From positions 62,001-126,000 of the forward strand of contig JAUJOR010000007.1 in the NCBI GenBank assembly GCA_030447525.1: a stretch of 64,000 nt of DNA. The letters are read 5' to 3'. Source of the DNA: Chloroflexota bacterium. GTDB lineage: Bacteria > Chloroflexota > UBA11872 > UBA12225. Positions within the stretch are counted from its first letter, which is position 1. Every line of letters starts with the position of its first letter. A program made the position numbers and the translations under genes. Below, piece after piece: positions 42,647 through 51,248 of this stretch. The notes under the pieces are model-generated. The model saw only the letters and a program-made list of their open reading frames with translations. It searched no databases and was not told the origin of the DNA.

Positions 42647-44290
42647 ATGGCGATTGCTCCCGCGCGGCCGGCGACCCCGGCAGACCGGGTGCCGGAGGCG
42701 GCGCGGCCCCCTACCGCTCGACCATTCCCGGGACTGCCGCTCCCCGCCGTGGCCCTGACGCTGGGTGCCCTTACGGCCCTCTCTCGGGTGCCTTTTCGCA
42801 GCCACTACCTCTTCTCCTGGGATAGCGCCAACTTCGCCCTGGCCCTCGACCGCTACAGCGTCCCCTTTCACCAGCCACATCCCCCCGGCTACGCCCTCTA
42901 CGTCGCCTCGGCTTCCCTGGTGTACCGGGTGATGGGGGACGCCAACGCGAGTTACGTCGCCCTGAGCGTCGCCGCCAGCGGGCTGGCGGTGGTGTTTCTT
43001 GCCCTGGCGGCCGCGCGCCTGGCCGGGCAGGCAGTGGCCGTGCTGGCCGCTGTAATCCTTGCCACGAGTTCGGTCTTCTGGAGCCAGGGGGAGGTCGCTT
43101 ACCCCTATGCCTTTCTGGCCCTGTTCACCTCCCTGGTGGCGTGGACCTGCGCCGCGGTGCGAGACGGGGTACGGGGCGCCGGGCGGCTGACCGTCCTGTG
43201 CGGCGGACTGATCGGCATCGCGGCCGGCTTCCGCAGCGAGCTGTTGCCTTTTCTGGCCCCGCTGTGGCTCTACGCCGCCCTACGCCGTCCGGGGCGGTGG
43301 GGCGAGCGTCTCTCCTCCCTGGCCGCCGGGGGTGCCCTTCTGGCGCTGGTCGTCCTCGCCTGGTACGTCCCCATGGTGACGCTCAGCGGGGGCTGGGCCG
43401 CCTACGGGGCGGCCACGGGGAGCTACTACATCTACTTTATTCAGAGCACCTCCGGCGCCGGCAAGCTGCTCCTCGGGTTGTTGGAGAACTCCCGGGCCAT
43501 CGTCGGCTATCTCTACAACGGCCTGGGCCTGGCCCTCGTGCCCATGCTCTACTACCTGGGGCGTTATTTCTCCCCCCAACGCCTGGCCGGGGATCGCCGG
43601 GCGCGCTTCCTGCTGTTGTGGCTTATCCCCCCGCTCGTGTTCTACGTGACGGTGCACGTCGGCAATCCGGGATACGTCCTGTCCTTCTTGCCGGCGCTGT
43701 GTATCTACGCCGCCGTGGCTACCCTGGGCCTGCTGGACGACCTACGGGCGACGGCCGCCGGTCTGGCCGAGCGCTACCCGCTTCTGATTCCCCTGGCGCG
43801 TCCGGGATGGGTGACGCCGGCCGCCGGCGTCGTCGTCGCTGGCATCGGGCTGACCAATGCCCTCCTCTTCCTGGTAGCCAGCGGCGAGGGACGCTATCGG
43901 GAGATCCGCCAGATCGACCGCATCCTCTCCCGCCAGGTGGCCTACATCCGGCAGGGCTTCCCGCCGCAGGAGTCCCTGCTGGTGGCCTATGATCGCTCGC
44001 GCCAGTACCGTTATTACCTCCCGCGGCACCGCATCGAGCTCCTCTTCGACGTGGCCGTGGCCGGGGCGGTGACGGACACCAGCCGCTACTGGGAGCGACG
44101 CACCACGCTGGCCGTGCCGCCGGGGGTCACCGCCGTCCTGTTCCCCGACCTGGGCCGCAATACCAGCGACCAACCGGGCCTGGTGCAGCGGGTAGACCTC
44201 GGCGAGGGGGTAGAGCTGTACGTCGCCCGCGTCCAGGCCGGCGACGAGGTGCGCTACGGCTACCAGTATGCCAGCGCTCGGGGCCGGTGA
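42647..44290 (+). CDS. Membrane glycosyltransferase, protein-mannosyltransferase/GT39-like
   Basis: The protein has 547 residues and about ten hydrophobic segments. The first extracytoplasmic loop has LFSWDSANFALALDRYSVPF with an acidic residue, then HQPHPPGYALYV, typical of GT-C enzymes that use polyprenyl-phosphate sugars. The C-terminal ~100 residues are soluble. GTG 42563 is an alternative start overlapping the lipid-kinase stop, which suggests coupling. The donor and acceptor are unknown. It is followed by upp with a small overlap if the earlier upp start is used. Confidence 0.82.
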   Translation: MAIAPARPATPADRVPEAARPPTARPFPGLPLPAVALTLGALTALSRVPFRSHYLFSWDSANFALALDRYSVPFHQPHPPGYALYVASASLVYRVMGDANASYVALSVAASGLAVVFLALAAARLAGQAVAVLAAVILATSSVFWSQGEVAYPYAFLALFTSLVAWTCAAVRDGVRGAGRLTVLCGGLIGIAAGFRSELLPFLAPLWLYAALRRPGRWGERLSSLAAGGALLALVVLAWYVPMVTLSGGWAAYGAATGSYYIYFIQSTSGAGKLLLGLLENSRAIVGYLYNGLGLALVPMLYYLGRYFSPQRLAGDRRARFLLLWLIPPLVFYVTVHVGNPGYVLSFLPALCIYAAVATLGLLDDLRATAAGLAERYPLLIPLARPGWVTPAAGVVVAGIGLTNALLFLVASGEGRYREIRQIDRILSRQVAYIRQGFPPQESLLVAYDRSRQYRYYLPRHRIELLFDVAVAGAVTDTSRYWERRTTLAVPPGVTAVLFPDLGRNTSDQPGLVQRVDLGEGVELYVARVQAGDEVRYGYQYASARGR

Positions 44291-44355
44291 GCGGCGCCCG
44301 TAGGTGGCAAACGGCGGGCGAATGTGAACGGTGCCTGCGGAGGAGGCTGCGGGAT

Positions 44356-44982
44356 ATGCCAGGGCTGGTCGTCGTCGAGCACCCTTTGATCGAAGACTGC
44401 CTGGCGCATCTACGTGACGCAGGCACCGGCGTCGCCGATTTCCGGCGCTACGCCCGGCTGCTGACCCAGCTCCTCTGCTTCGAGGCCACGCGCGACCTGT
44501 CCTTGCGTCAGGGCGCTGTGGAGACGCCGTTGGAGCGTGCGGCAGCGCGCTTCCTGGACGACCGCGTGGTGCTTGTCCCCGTGCTGCGCTCCGGCCTGGC
44601 CATGCTGGAGACGGTCGAGGCCCTGTTTCCGGAGGCCCGCGTCGGCTTCGTCGGCCTGGAGCGAGACGAGGGTACGGCCCAGCCGCGGGGCTACTACCAG
44701 AAACTCCCCGCCGGCATTGCCGGCAGCCGGGTCATGATTCTGGAGCCGATGCTGGCCACCGGGGGCTCGGCCCGGGCCACCCTGGAGATCGTCCGGGCCG
44801 CCGGGGCAACGGACGTGCGCCTGGTGTGCGTCGTAGCCGCCCCGGAAGGGGTGCAGGCGGTCAACGAACGCTTCCCCGAGACGGCCATCTACAGCGCCGT
44901 CCTGGATCGCGCCCTGAACGAGCGCAAGTTCATCCTCCCCGGGCTAGGGGACTTCGGCGACCGTTATTTCGGCACCGGCTGA
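44356..44982 (+). CDS. upp: Uracil phosphoribosyltransferase
   Basis: This is a pyrimidine salvage enzyme that makes UMP from uracil and PRPP. The protein has 208 residues, the usual length. It begins MPGLVVVEHPLIEDCLAHLR and has VVLVPVLRSGLAMLETVEAL. The PRPP loop is MILEPMLATGGSARATL, where most homologues have DPMLATGGS, so Asp is replaced by Glu. The uracil site lies in the final GLGDFGDRYFGT. ATG 44356 has AGGAGG twelve bases upstream and fits the family N-terminus. Confidence 0.95.
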   Translation: MPGLVVVEHPLIEDCLAHLRDAGTGVADFRRYARLLTQLLCFEATRDLSLRQGAVETPLERAAARFLDDRVVLVPVLRSGLAMLETVEALFPEARVGFVGLERDEGTAQPRGYYQKLPAGIAGSRVMILEPMLATGGSARATLEIVRAAGATDVRLVCVVAAPEGVQAVNERFPETAIYSAVLDRALNERKFILPGLGDFGDRYFGTG

Positions 44983-45315
44983 GGGCTGCAGTCTCAGGTA
45001 CAGGGCCACTCTGAGAGCTGGGGGTGGGGAGGCTCCCGCCTCGCGGGTAGACAGGGCCTTTGCATCAGAGCCGCTCCTGGGGCACCGCCCGCGGCGCGGT
45101 CATGCCGAGCCCGGCGAGGCATCCGGGCGGCCGGTCGACGGACGGTGGGACGACTCGCTGATCCCGAGCGCAGCGAGGGATGACCCGGACCCACCGCCTA
45201 CCCCTGATAAAAAGGCCCTGGCGGGTAGAGGCGGGGCCTTGGCACCCGCCGGTCCTGGTAGTTAGACTGCCGGGTCACCATCGGTAGCCGAGCACGTCGC
45301 AGGGAGTACTGACCG
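44983..45315. other. Intergenic region with REP-like palindromes and overlapping hairpins
   Basis: Two interrupted palindromes lie here: ATGCC-GAGCCCGGCGA-GGCAT (45102-45122) and ATCCC-GAGCGCAGCGA-GGGAT (45161-45181), two variants of one REP-like pattern (NNNCCGAGCSNRGCGAGGNNN). At 45193-45250, three stems compete: CCGCCTACCC with GGGTAGAGGCGG, AAGGCCC with GGGCCTT, and GGCGGGT with ACCCGCC. They fall after upp and before the sugar isomerase gene and look like terminator and attenuator choices. No protein gene is seen. Confidence 0.6.
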
Positions 45316-46266
45316 TTGGATACCCCGTGGAACGCCTACATGCAGGTCGGCCTCGTCCACTTCATGATGTACCCCGAGGCCATGGCCGGCAATGACGATG
45401 TCCTGCCCAGCATCGAGCGCCTGGCCGCCGACCCCTTCTTCGAGGTGCTGGAGATCACCCGGATCAAGAATCCCCAGGTGCGCCAGAAGGTACGCGAGAT
45501 CGCGGACATGGCCCACATCGACCTGGGGTTCGGCGCCCAGCCCGGCGTGCTGATGAACAAACTCAACACCGCGGCCCTGGACGAGGACGCCCGGCGGGCC
45601 GCGGTGGCGGACATCAAGGGGAGCATCGACCAGGCCTACGAGCATAACTGCCGCTTGATGGCCATGATCGACGGCCTGGAATCCTGGCCCGGCGAGGCAC
45701 GCCGGCAGCAGGCCCTCGACCAGGTGACCAAGTCGCTCGACGAGCTCTGCGCCTACGCCGAGGAGCAGGCCAAAGACTACCTCCTGACCATCTCTCTGGA
45801 GACCTTCGACAGGGCGATCGAGAAGAAGTCCCTGCTAGGGCCCACGCGAGACGCCGTGGAGGTGGCCAGGCGCGTCCGCGAGAGACATGCCAACTTCGGC
45901 CTGACGATCGACCTGAGCCACGTCCCGCTCCTGGGCGAGACCTCCCGCGAGTCGCTCACCCTGGCCCAGGAGTACTTGATTCACACCCACATCGGGAACT
46001 GCCAGATGCGTGATCCCAGCTTGCCCAGCTACGGTGACAAGCACCCACGCTTCGGCGCCCCCGGGACAGAGAACGACACGGCGGCCCTGGCGGAGTTTCT
46101 CACCGTGCTGATGGAGATCGGGTACTTCAAGAAGGAGCTGCCGACACGGCGCCCGGTGGTGACCTTCGAGGTGCGCCCCCTCCCGGGAGAGAGGCAGGAC
46201 CTCCTGATCGCCAATTGTCGCCGGGTGCTGGAGGATGCCTGGGCCAGTGTGGGTCGCAAGTCCTAA
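45316..46266 (+). CDS. Sugar phosphate isomerase/epimerase-like TIM-barrel protein
   Basis: The protein has 316 residues. The TIM-barrel of the AP-endonuclease-2/xylose-isomerase-like superfamily is suggested by FFEVLEITRIKNPQVRQ, AKDYLLTISLETFDRA with a metal-binding Glu, FGLTIDLSHVPLLGE with Asp and His, and IHTHIGNCQMRD. Such enzymes isomerise or epimerise sugars or keto acids. The probable start is TTG at 45316, nine bases after AGGGAG; ATG 45340 is an alternative. It is first in a three-gene operon with a hydroxyacid dehydrogenase and a Gfo/Idh/MocA protein. Confidence 0.8.
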   Translation: MDTPWNAYMQVGLVHFMMYPEAMAGNDDVLPSIERLAADPFFEVLEITRIKNPQVRQKVREIADMAHIDLGFGAQPGVLMNKLNTAALDEDARRAAVADIKGSIDQAYEHNCRLMAMIDGLESWPGEARRQQALDQVTKSLDELCAYAEEQAKDYLLTISLETFDRAIEKKSLLGPTRDAVEVARRVRERHANFGLTIDLSHVPLLGETSRESLTLAQEYLIHTHIGNCQMRDPSLPSYGDKHPRFGAPGTENDTAALAEFLTVLMEIGYFKKELPTRRPVVTFEVRPLPGERQDLLIANCRRVLEDAWASVGRKS

Positions 46267-46334
46267 GTCCCGGGTCTCTTGCTCAGGCCGTAGACGGTGA
46301 GGTGAGACGTGTGTAGAGGGGGAGATTGATCTCG

Positions 46335-47333
46335 ATGCCCAAAGTGTTCGTCACCCGGCGCATCCCCGAGGTAGGGCCGCAGAAGCTACGCCGGCAATCC
46401 GGCTGGGAGGTGGCCCAGTGGGATCGCGATGAGGTCATTCCGCGGGACACGCTCCTGCAGTCCGTACGGGGGTGTGACGCCATCCTGTCGCTCCTCACGG
46501 AGCGCATTGACGCGGAGCTGCTGGAGGCGGCCGGGCCGCAGCTGCAGGTGGTGGCCAACCTCGCCGTGGGGTTCGACAACTTCGTCGTCCCGGAGATGTC
46601 CAGGCGGGGGGTGATCGGGACGAACACGCCGGACGTTCTGACAGATACCACCGCCGACCTGGCCTTCGCCCTGATGATGGCCACAGCGCGGATGTTGCCG
46701 CAGGCGCAGAAGTACGTCCTGGACGGCAAGTGGACGACGTGGGAGCCGCTGGGCTTTCTGGGCCAGGATATCCACCACGCCACCCTAGGGTTGATCGGGC
46801 TGGGGCGCATCGGGGCGGCCGTGGCCCGGCGGGGCGCCGGCTTCGACATGAAGGTGATCTACTATGACGCCTACCGCCGCCAGGACCTGGAGCAGCAATT
46901 CGGCTACCAATACCGCGACTCGCTGGAGACGGTGCTGGGCGAGGCAGACTTCGTCAGCCTGCACACCCCCCTGACCGACGAGACGCGCCACCTGATGAAT
47001 GCCCAGCGCCTGGCCATGATGAAGCCCACGGCGATTTTGATCAATACCTCCCGCGGACCGGTCGTCGATCCCCAGGCCCTGTATCAGGCCCTCAAGGCCG
47101 GCACCATCTGGGCCGCCGGCCTGGACGTCACCGAGCCGGAGCCCCTGCCGGTCGGCGACCCGCTACTCACGCTGCACAACTGCCTCGTCGTGCCACACAT
47201 CGCCAGCGCCTCGGTGAACACACGTAACGCCATGAGCGAGCTGGCGGCGGACAACATCATCAACGTCCTCAGCGGCCGGGCGCCCAAGACGCCGGTCAAT
47301 CGTGAGGTGGTGGAGCAGAAAGGCTTGCGCTAG
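46335..47333 (+). CDS. D-2-hydroxyacid dehydrogenase (glyoxylate/hydroxypyruvate reductase-like)
   Basis: The protein has 332 residues. The NAD-binding motif is LGLIGLGRIGAAVARR near residue 155. The catalytic Arg is in INTSRGPVVDPQAL, the Glu in LDVTEPEPLPVGDP and the His in CLVVPHIASASVNT, so the full catalytic triad is intact. The N-terminus MPKVFVTRRIPEVGPQKLRR is typical of glyoxylate reductases. It reduces a 2-keto acid with NAD(P)H. It lies 68 bases after the isomerase gene and 62 before the oxidoreductase gene. ATG 46335 was preferred over a start three codons upstream. Confidence 0.93.
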   Translation: MPKVFVTRRIPEVGPQKLRRQSGWEVAQWDRDEVIPRDTLLQSVRGCDAILSLLTERIDAELLEAAGPQLQVVANLAVGFDNFVVPEMSRRGVIGTNTPDVLTDTTADLAFALMMATARMLPQAQKYVLDGKWTTWEPLGFLGQDIHHATLGLIGLGRIGAAVARRGAGFDMKVIYYDAYRRQDLEQQFGYQYRDSLETVLGEADFVSLHTPLTDETRHLMNAQRLAMMKPTAILINTSRGPVVDPQALYQALKAGTIWAAGLDVTEPEPLPVGDPLLTLHNCLVVPHIASASVNTRNAMSELAADNIINVLSGRAPKTPVNREVVEQKGLR

Positions 47334-47395
47334 ACCCCGGCCGGCGCTCCCCAGGCAGGCGGGCGGGACGAGAAAGACGGAGCAACACACGGGTC

Positions 47396-48448
47396 ATGGT
47401 CAGCTTCGGGATCATCGGCGCCGGGGGCATCGCCAATAAACTGCATCTGCCCCAGCTGGCCGCCATGCCGGATGCGGTGGTGAGACGCCTCTCCGGTCGC
47501 TCGGAAAAGCGGTTGGAGATACTGGCCCGGCGCTTTGACGTCCCCTACTGGTCGCATGACCATCAGGATGTGCTCGACGATCCGGAGATCGACGCCGTCG
47601 TCGTCGCCCTGCCCCATCCGCTGCACGTCCCGGTTGGGATCGAGGTGCTGGCGGCGGGCAAGCACCTCCTGATGCAAAAGCCCCTGTGCGACACGATGGA
47701 AGACGCCGACCGATTTGTCCAGGCGGTTGAGGGGAGTGGACGCACCGTCCTTTGCCTGCCCCACTTCTCCGCTACGGTGTACGCCGCGCGGCGGCAGCTC
47801 GGCGATGGGACGATCGGCCAGGTGTCCGGCGCCACCGGACGCAGCAGTCACGGGGGCCCGGAGGTGTACTACGCCGAGGTGCGGGACGCTTTCGACGAGC
47901 AGTCCGACGACCTGTGGTTCTTTGACGCCAGCCGGGCCTCCGTCGGGGCCCTGTTCGACATGGGCGTCTACGCCACGTCCCAGCTGATCGCCACCGTGGG
48001 CCCCGTCGCCCGCGTCTTCGGACGGACGGCGACCCTGGCAAAGCCGACGACGCTGGAGGACACGGCCACCCTGCTGTTGGAGTTTGAGAACGGGGCCTTG
48101 GGGACGATGGAGACGAGCTGGTGCGATCCGGCACGCACCAATTTCCTCCACATCCATGGGACGCGGGGCAAGCTGACCCATCCAGGCCACGCCGGCAATC
48201 CCCTGACCCACTGGACGCCCGGCTCGTACACGCGCGAGGATATCCCCCCCGTGCCCCGCGTGGTAGACGTCACCCCCTTTGAGGTCGGCAATGCCCACCG
48301 CCACTTTATCGACTGCATCATGGCCGGTGGCCAGCCTGTGCTCTCGAACGCCCACACCGCGCGCCACGTCACCGAGGTGTTGCTGGCGGGCCTGGAGTCT
48401 GCCAGGAGCGGGCGGCCGGTGGAGATCCGCTCCCGCCTGCCGGCGTGA
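47396..48448 (+). CDS. Gfo/Idh/MocA-family oxidoreductase
   Basis: The protein has 350 residues. The Rossmann motif is FGIIGAGGIANKLHLPQL, the substrate lysine lies in HLLMQKPLCDTMEDAD, and the C-terminal domain has ASVGALFDMGVYATSQLIAT, where the family's usual Asp is present but His is replaced. It is likely a sugar or cyclitol dehydrogenase, the third step of the local operon. Together with the isomerase and hydroxyacid dehydrogenase it suggests oxidation of a sugar acid or inositol-type compound; this is inference from gene order. Confidence 0.9.
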   Translation: MVSFGIIGAGGIANKLHLPQLAAMPDAVVRRLSGRSEKRLEILARRFDVPYWSHDHQDVLDDPEIDAVVVALPHPLHVPVGIEVLAAGKHLLMQKPLCDTMEDADRFVQAVEGSGRTVLCLPHFSATVYAARRQLGDGTIGQVSGATGRSSHGGPEVYYAEVRDAFDEQSDDLWFFDASRASVGALFDMGVYATSQLIATVGPVARVFGRTATLAKPTTLEDTATLLLEFENGALGTMETSWCDPARTNFLHIHGTRGKLTHPGHAGNPLTHWTPGSYTREDIPPVPRVVDVTPFEVGNAHRHFIDCIMAGGQPVLSNAHTARHVTEVLLAGLESARSGRPVEIRSRLPA

Positions 48449-48527
48449 TCCCGGCGGCTGAAGCGACGGTACCCATCAGCGAAGGACGATCAGGGGCCAG
48501 GCGCCGACGCCGGCTGGAACGTCCCGA

Positions 48528-48785
48528 TCAGGCGTCGGGCTCTTCGGCCTCCCGCCCGGCAGTCTCGTTGGCATCTTCTTCCTCGTCGCTGAAGTCGCGC
48601 ACGATCTGGTCGTAGGTTGCGGATGGGGCGACGACCGACACCACCCGTCCGTTCTTCCAGAAGAGCGACGTTCCCGGATAGAAGCCGAAGTACATCAGGG
48701 CCACCTCGGCTTCCAGGGGCCGATCAAAGATGATGCGGAAACGATCCTGGCCGACACGCTCGACTCGAGGATTGCGGGCTGCCAT
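48528..48785 (-). CDS. Small hypothetical acidic protein
   Basis: The protein has 85 residues. The N-terminal part is compact (VERVGQDRFRIIFDRPLEAE, VALMYFGFYPGTSLFWKNGR) and the C-terminus is a strongly acidic tail (FSDEEEDANETAGREAEEPD). No family is recognised. ATG at 48785 is preferred to the GTG one codon earlier. It is convergent with the operon ending at 48448. Codon usage matches that of its neighbours. Confidence 0.6.
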   Translation of the reverse strand: MAARNPRVERVGQDRFRIIFDRPLEAEVALMYFGFYPGTSLFWKNGRVVSVVAPSATYDQIVRDFSDEEEDANETAGREAEEPDA

Positions 48786-49097
48786 CACGCGCTAGGGCAG
48801 TGTAGGCCGTGGCCGCGCCGGGCGGCAACTTCGCCGGGATACCTGCCCAGGACGTGCGCCGGGCGCTGAGGACACAACCGGCCGGCGAACGCACCACCAC
48901 CAGCGGCCGCCGGCTCGACCTCAGGCCAGACGGCTATGTCCCCGTAGGGAAGTCCCTCATTGGTACGTCAGGGGAGCGATGCCCGAAGGAGCGCCCTGGC
49001 CCGCATAGTCTTGCAACGTGGGGTTCCAGATCACCGGCTATCGCCCCGCAGCAGATTGAAGCCTCGTTGCCGTGTTGGGCCGTGGAGGCGGGGCGCC
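48786..49097. other. Intergenic region, no gene seen
   Basis: This is 312 bases between the divergent small acidic protein gene and a membrane glycosyltransferase gene. An open frame continuous with the latter extends upstream, but its sequence is Arg-rich and shows no membrane or family features. Promoters for both genes should be here. I see no clear RNA or terminator. Confidence 0.45.
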
Positions 49098-51158
49098 TTG
49101 AGAGCTGAGAGTCCAGGATTGAAGCTGCATTGGCGTTGGCGGGCCATAACGCTGGCGATGCTCTCGGTGGCCGCCCTGGCCGTGGGATGGACAAGTCCGG
49201 ATGCCGCTGGGGATTTGCGCCCCAGCCCGGACGCCGTGGAGTACGGGCTGTCCGCCGTGGCGCTGGCCAGGCTGGAACTGCCAGAGGTACGTGTCGGGGA
49301 AATCGCCGCCCCGCCTCGCTACCCCTTTGGCTATCCGCTCCTGGCCGCCCCTGTTGTCCGCTGGGGGGCTGGCGCGGGGGGACTGCAGCCACATACGGCC
49401 GTCCTGGCCAGCGCCGCCGCCGGCGCCGTTCTGGTCGGCTGCGTTGCCCTGGCCGGTTGGCGGGCATTCGGCTTCCCCTATGGGATCGTGGGCGCCATCC
49501 TGGTGCTGGCCAGCCCCTTCTACGTCACGTACACCAGGTTGGTGATGTCCGAGGTGCCCTCGGGGGCCCTGCTCGCCGCCCTGGCCGCCCTCCTGGCATC
49601 TGCGTCCGGCCACCCGCGGCGCGACTCGGGGCGGGCGGCCGCCTGGTGGGGGGCGGGCTTGGGGCTGGTCCTCGCCGGGGCGGTGAGCGTGCGCTTGAGC
49701 AACCTGCAGGCCCTGCCGGCGGTGGTCTGCGGTCTCGTCTACGCCGTGCCGCGCCGGCGGCCGGGCGCCCTCGCCGGCCTGGCCATCGGGCTCGGCCTTG
49801 GGATGGTGCCCCTGCTGGCCTACAACGCCCTGGTCTACGGCGGCCCGCTGACCACAGGCTACCACTTGTGGACGCCGGAGTGGATGGATGGGGCGCGGCC
49901 CCAGTTTTCCCCGCGTCACGCCTTGAGCTTGCCCGCCCTGCCGGCGGGCGCCGTGCAAGGCAACCTAGCCCACTATGTGGCCGCCTGGGTGGGCTGGCCG
50001 GCCGCCGGCGACGGTGGCCAGGGAGTGGCCAGCCCGGTTCACCCCACCATGGCCGGGGGGCTCGCGGCCGGGGCCGGGCTGGCCTTGTGGCGCCACCGCC
50101 CTCTCCCGAGCCGGCGAGCTGGCAGGGAGGTACTGGACAGACCTCCCCCGGGAGGTTGTCCGGCGGGGGCCGTCGTCGCCTTTGCCGGGGCCGGCGTGCT
50201 CTCTGCCCTGGCCTTTTACGCCCTGTACTCCTACCAGGATGTGCGCTTGCTCGTCCCCTGGGTGCCCATGTGGCTCCTCCTGGGGGGCGTTGGTCTCCTG
50301 AAGACGATCGATCGTGGGTGCGGGACGGCGCCCGGCCGGGGCCAGATGGGCCAGGTCCCGTCTGGCTGGTGTGTCCTGGTCTATCGCCTGGCCGCTGCTG
50401 GGGGAGTGGCCGTGCTCCTGATGGCCATGGCCAGCGCCCCGGCGGCCGTGATTGCCTCGCCCCTCTGGCAGCGGGTCGTGCGGGGACATGCTCAGGGGCC
50501 CAGTCCCCGCCTCAGCCAGGCGCAGGCCCTGGCGCGAGAGCTCCCGGACGATGCCTGGCTCATCTCCGCCATCGATGGCCCGCTCCTGGAACATCACGTG
50601 CTGCGGGGCACGGCGCGGCGCTACGTCCCGCTGGCCCGGGGCCTGGAGTTCGTCGATAAACCTCCCTTGCGGGCAGTCTTATCGGCCGCCGAGCTGGCGC
50701 CGGCCATTGCCGAGCGGCTGACCTGGGAGGGGGGCACGCCCGAGCCGGCGCCCCTCCTGACCCGGGATGGGGCCATAAGCGGCGCCGTGGTCATCGATCG
50801 CTGGTCGTTGGAGTTCGCCGAGGGCCTGGCGGACTACCGTCGGGAGCTGGAGGGAATGCTGGCTGGGGCCAACCTGGTGCCGGGGGGCGCCGGCGCGCCG
50901 CGTCATCCCGCCTTTTACGTCCTGACGTCGCCGAGCCCGGACCATGGGCTGACGCACTACGCCCTGCGCGAGGACGAAGCCCTACGGGACAGCGCCGGCC
51001 GGGTCTACGTCTACCGCGCCGGGGAGAGGCGCCACGTCCCCAGTATCGACGCCTTCATTGCCCAGGGCCGGCGCTGGGAGGAGGTGCGCCGCCTCCCGGA
51101 CGCCGTACTGGCGACGATCCCAGCGGGCCGGCCGCTGACTGAGCCGGGAGAGGGCTGA
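49098..51158 (+). CDS. Membrane glycosyltransferase, GT39/ArnT-like
   Basis: The protein has 686 residues and about ten hydrophobic segments. The N-terminal signal-anchor is ITLAMLSVAALAVGWTS. The first loop has DAVEYGLSAVALARLEL with an acidic residue, followed by PPRYPFGYPLLAAPVV, typical of GT-C transferases. The start was set at TTG 49098 with GGAGG nine bases upstream; ATG 49158 is an alternative. The last ~250 residues are soluble. Donor and acceptor are unknown, but such proteins add sugars to lipids or proteins on the outer face of the membrane. Confidence 0.8.
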   Translation: MRAESPGLKLHWRWRAITLAMLSVAALAVGWTSPDAAGDLRPSPDAVEYGLSAVALARLELPEVRVGEIAAPPRYPFGYPLLAAPVVRWGAGAGGLQPHTAVLASAAAGAVLVGCVALAGWRAFGFPYGIVGAILVLASPFYVTYTRLVMSEVPSGALLAALAALLASASGHPRRDSGRAAAWWGAGLGLVLAGAVSVRLSNLQALPAVVCGLVYAVPRRRPGALAGLAIGLGLGMVPLLAYNALVYGGPLTTGYHLWTPEWMDGARPQFSPRHALSLPALPAGAVQGNLAHYVAAWVGWPAAGDGGQGVASPVHPTMAGGLAAGAGLALWRHRPLPSRRAGREVLDRPPPGGCPAGAVVAFAGAGVLSALAFYALYSYQDVRLLVPWVPMWLLLGGVGLLKTIDRGCGTAPGRGQMGQVPSGWCVLVYRLAAAGGVAVLLMAMASAPAAVIASPLWQRVVRGHAQGPSPRLSQAQALARELPDDAWLISAIDGPLLEHHVLRGTARRYVPLARGLEFVDKPPLRAVLSAAELAPAIAERLTWEGGTPEPAPLLTRDGAISGAVVIDRWSLEFAEGLADYRRELEGMLAGANLVPGGAGAPRHPAFYVLTSPSPDHGLTHYALREDEALRDSAGRVYVYRAGERRHVPSIDAFIAQGRRWEEVRRLPDAVLATIPAGRPLTEPGEG

Positions 51159-51181
51159 GCGCGACGCGCGAACCCTACTGG

Positions 51182-51245
51182 GTCAAACTGCATAGAAATG
51201 GTGCTCGCACCAGATCAGGGTGTGGCCAGTCAAATGCAACGTGAC
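51182..51245 (-). repeat. 64-bp dispersed repeat, copy B (inverted)
   Basis: This is the reverse complement of copy A at 31491-31554 with six mismatches, four of which cluster near position 24-28 of the unit. It lies in the 90-base gap between the convergent glycosyltransferase and sulfurtransferase genes. The central GGTGCTCGCACC hairpin is unchanged. It may act as a bidirectional terminator here. Confidence 0.85.
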
Positions 51246-51248
51246 CCA

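Noticed and set aside
49130..50659. A 509-codon frame shifted relative to the membrane glycosyltransferase
   Set aside because: It has Gly/Arg/Pro-rich composition, while the other frame gives regular membrane helices and a GT-C loop.
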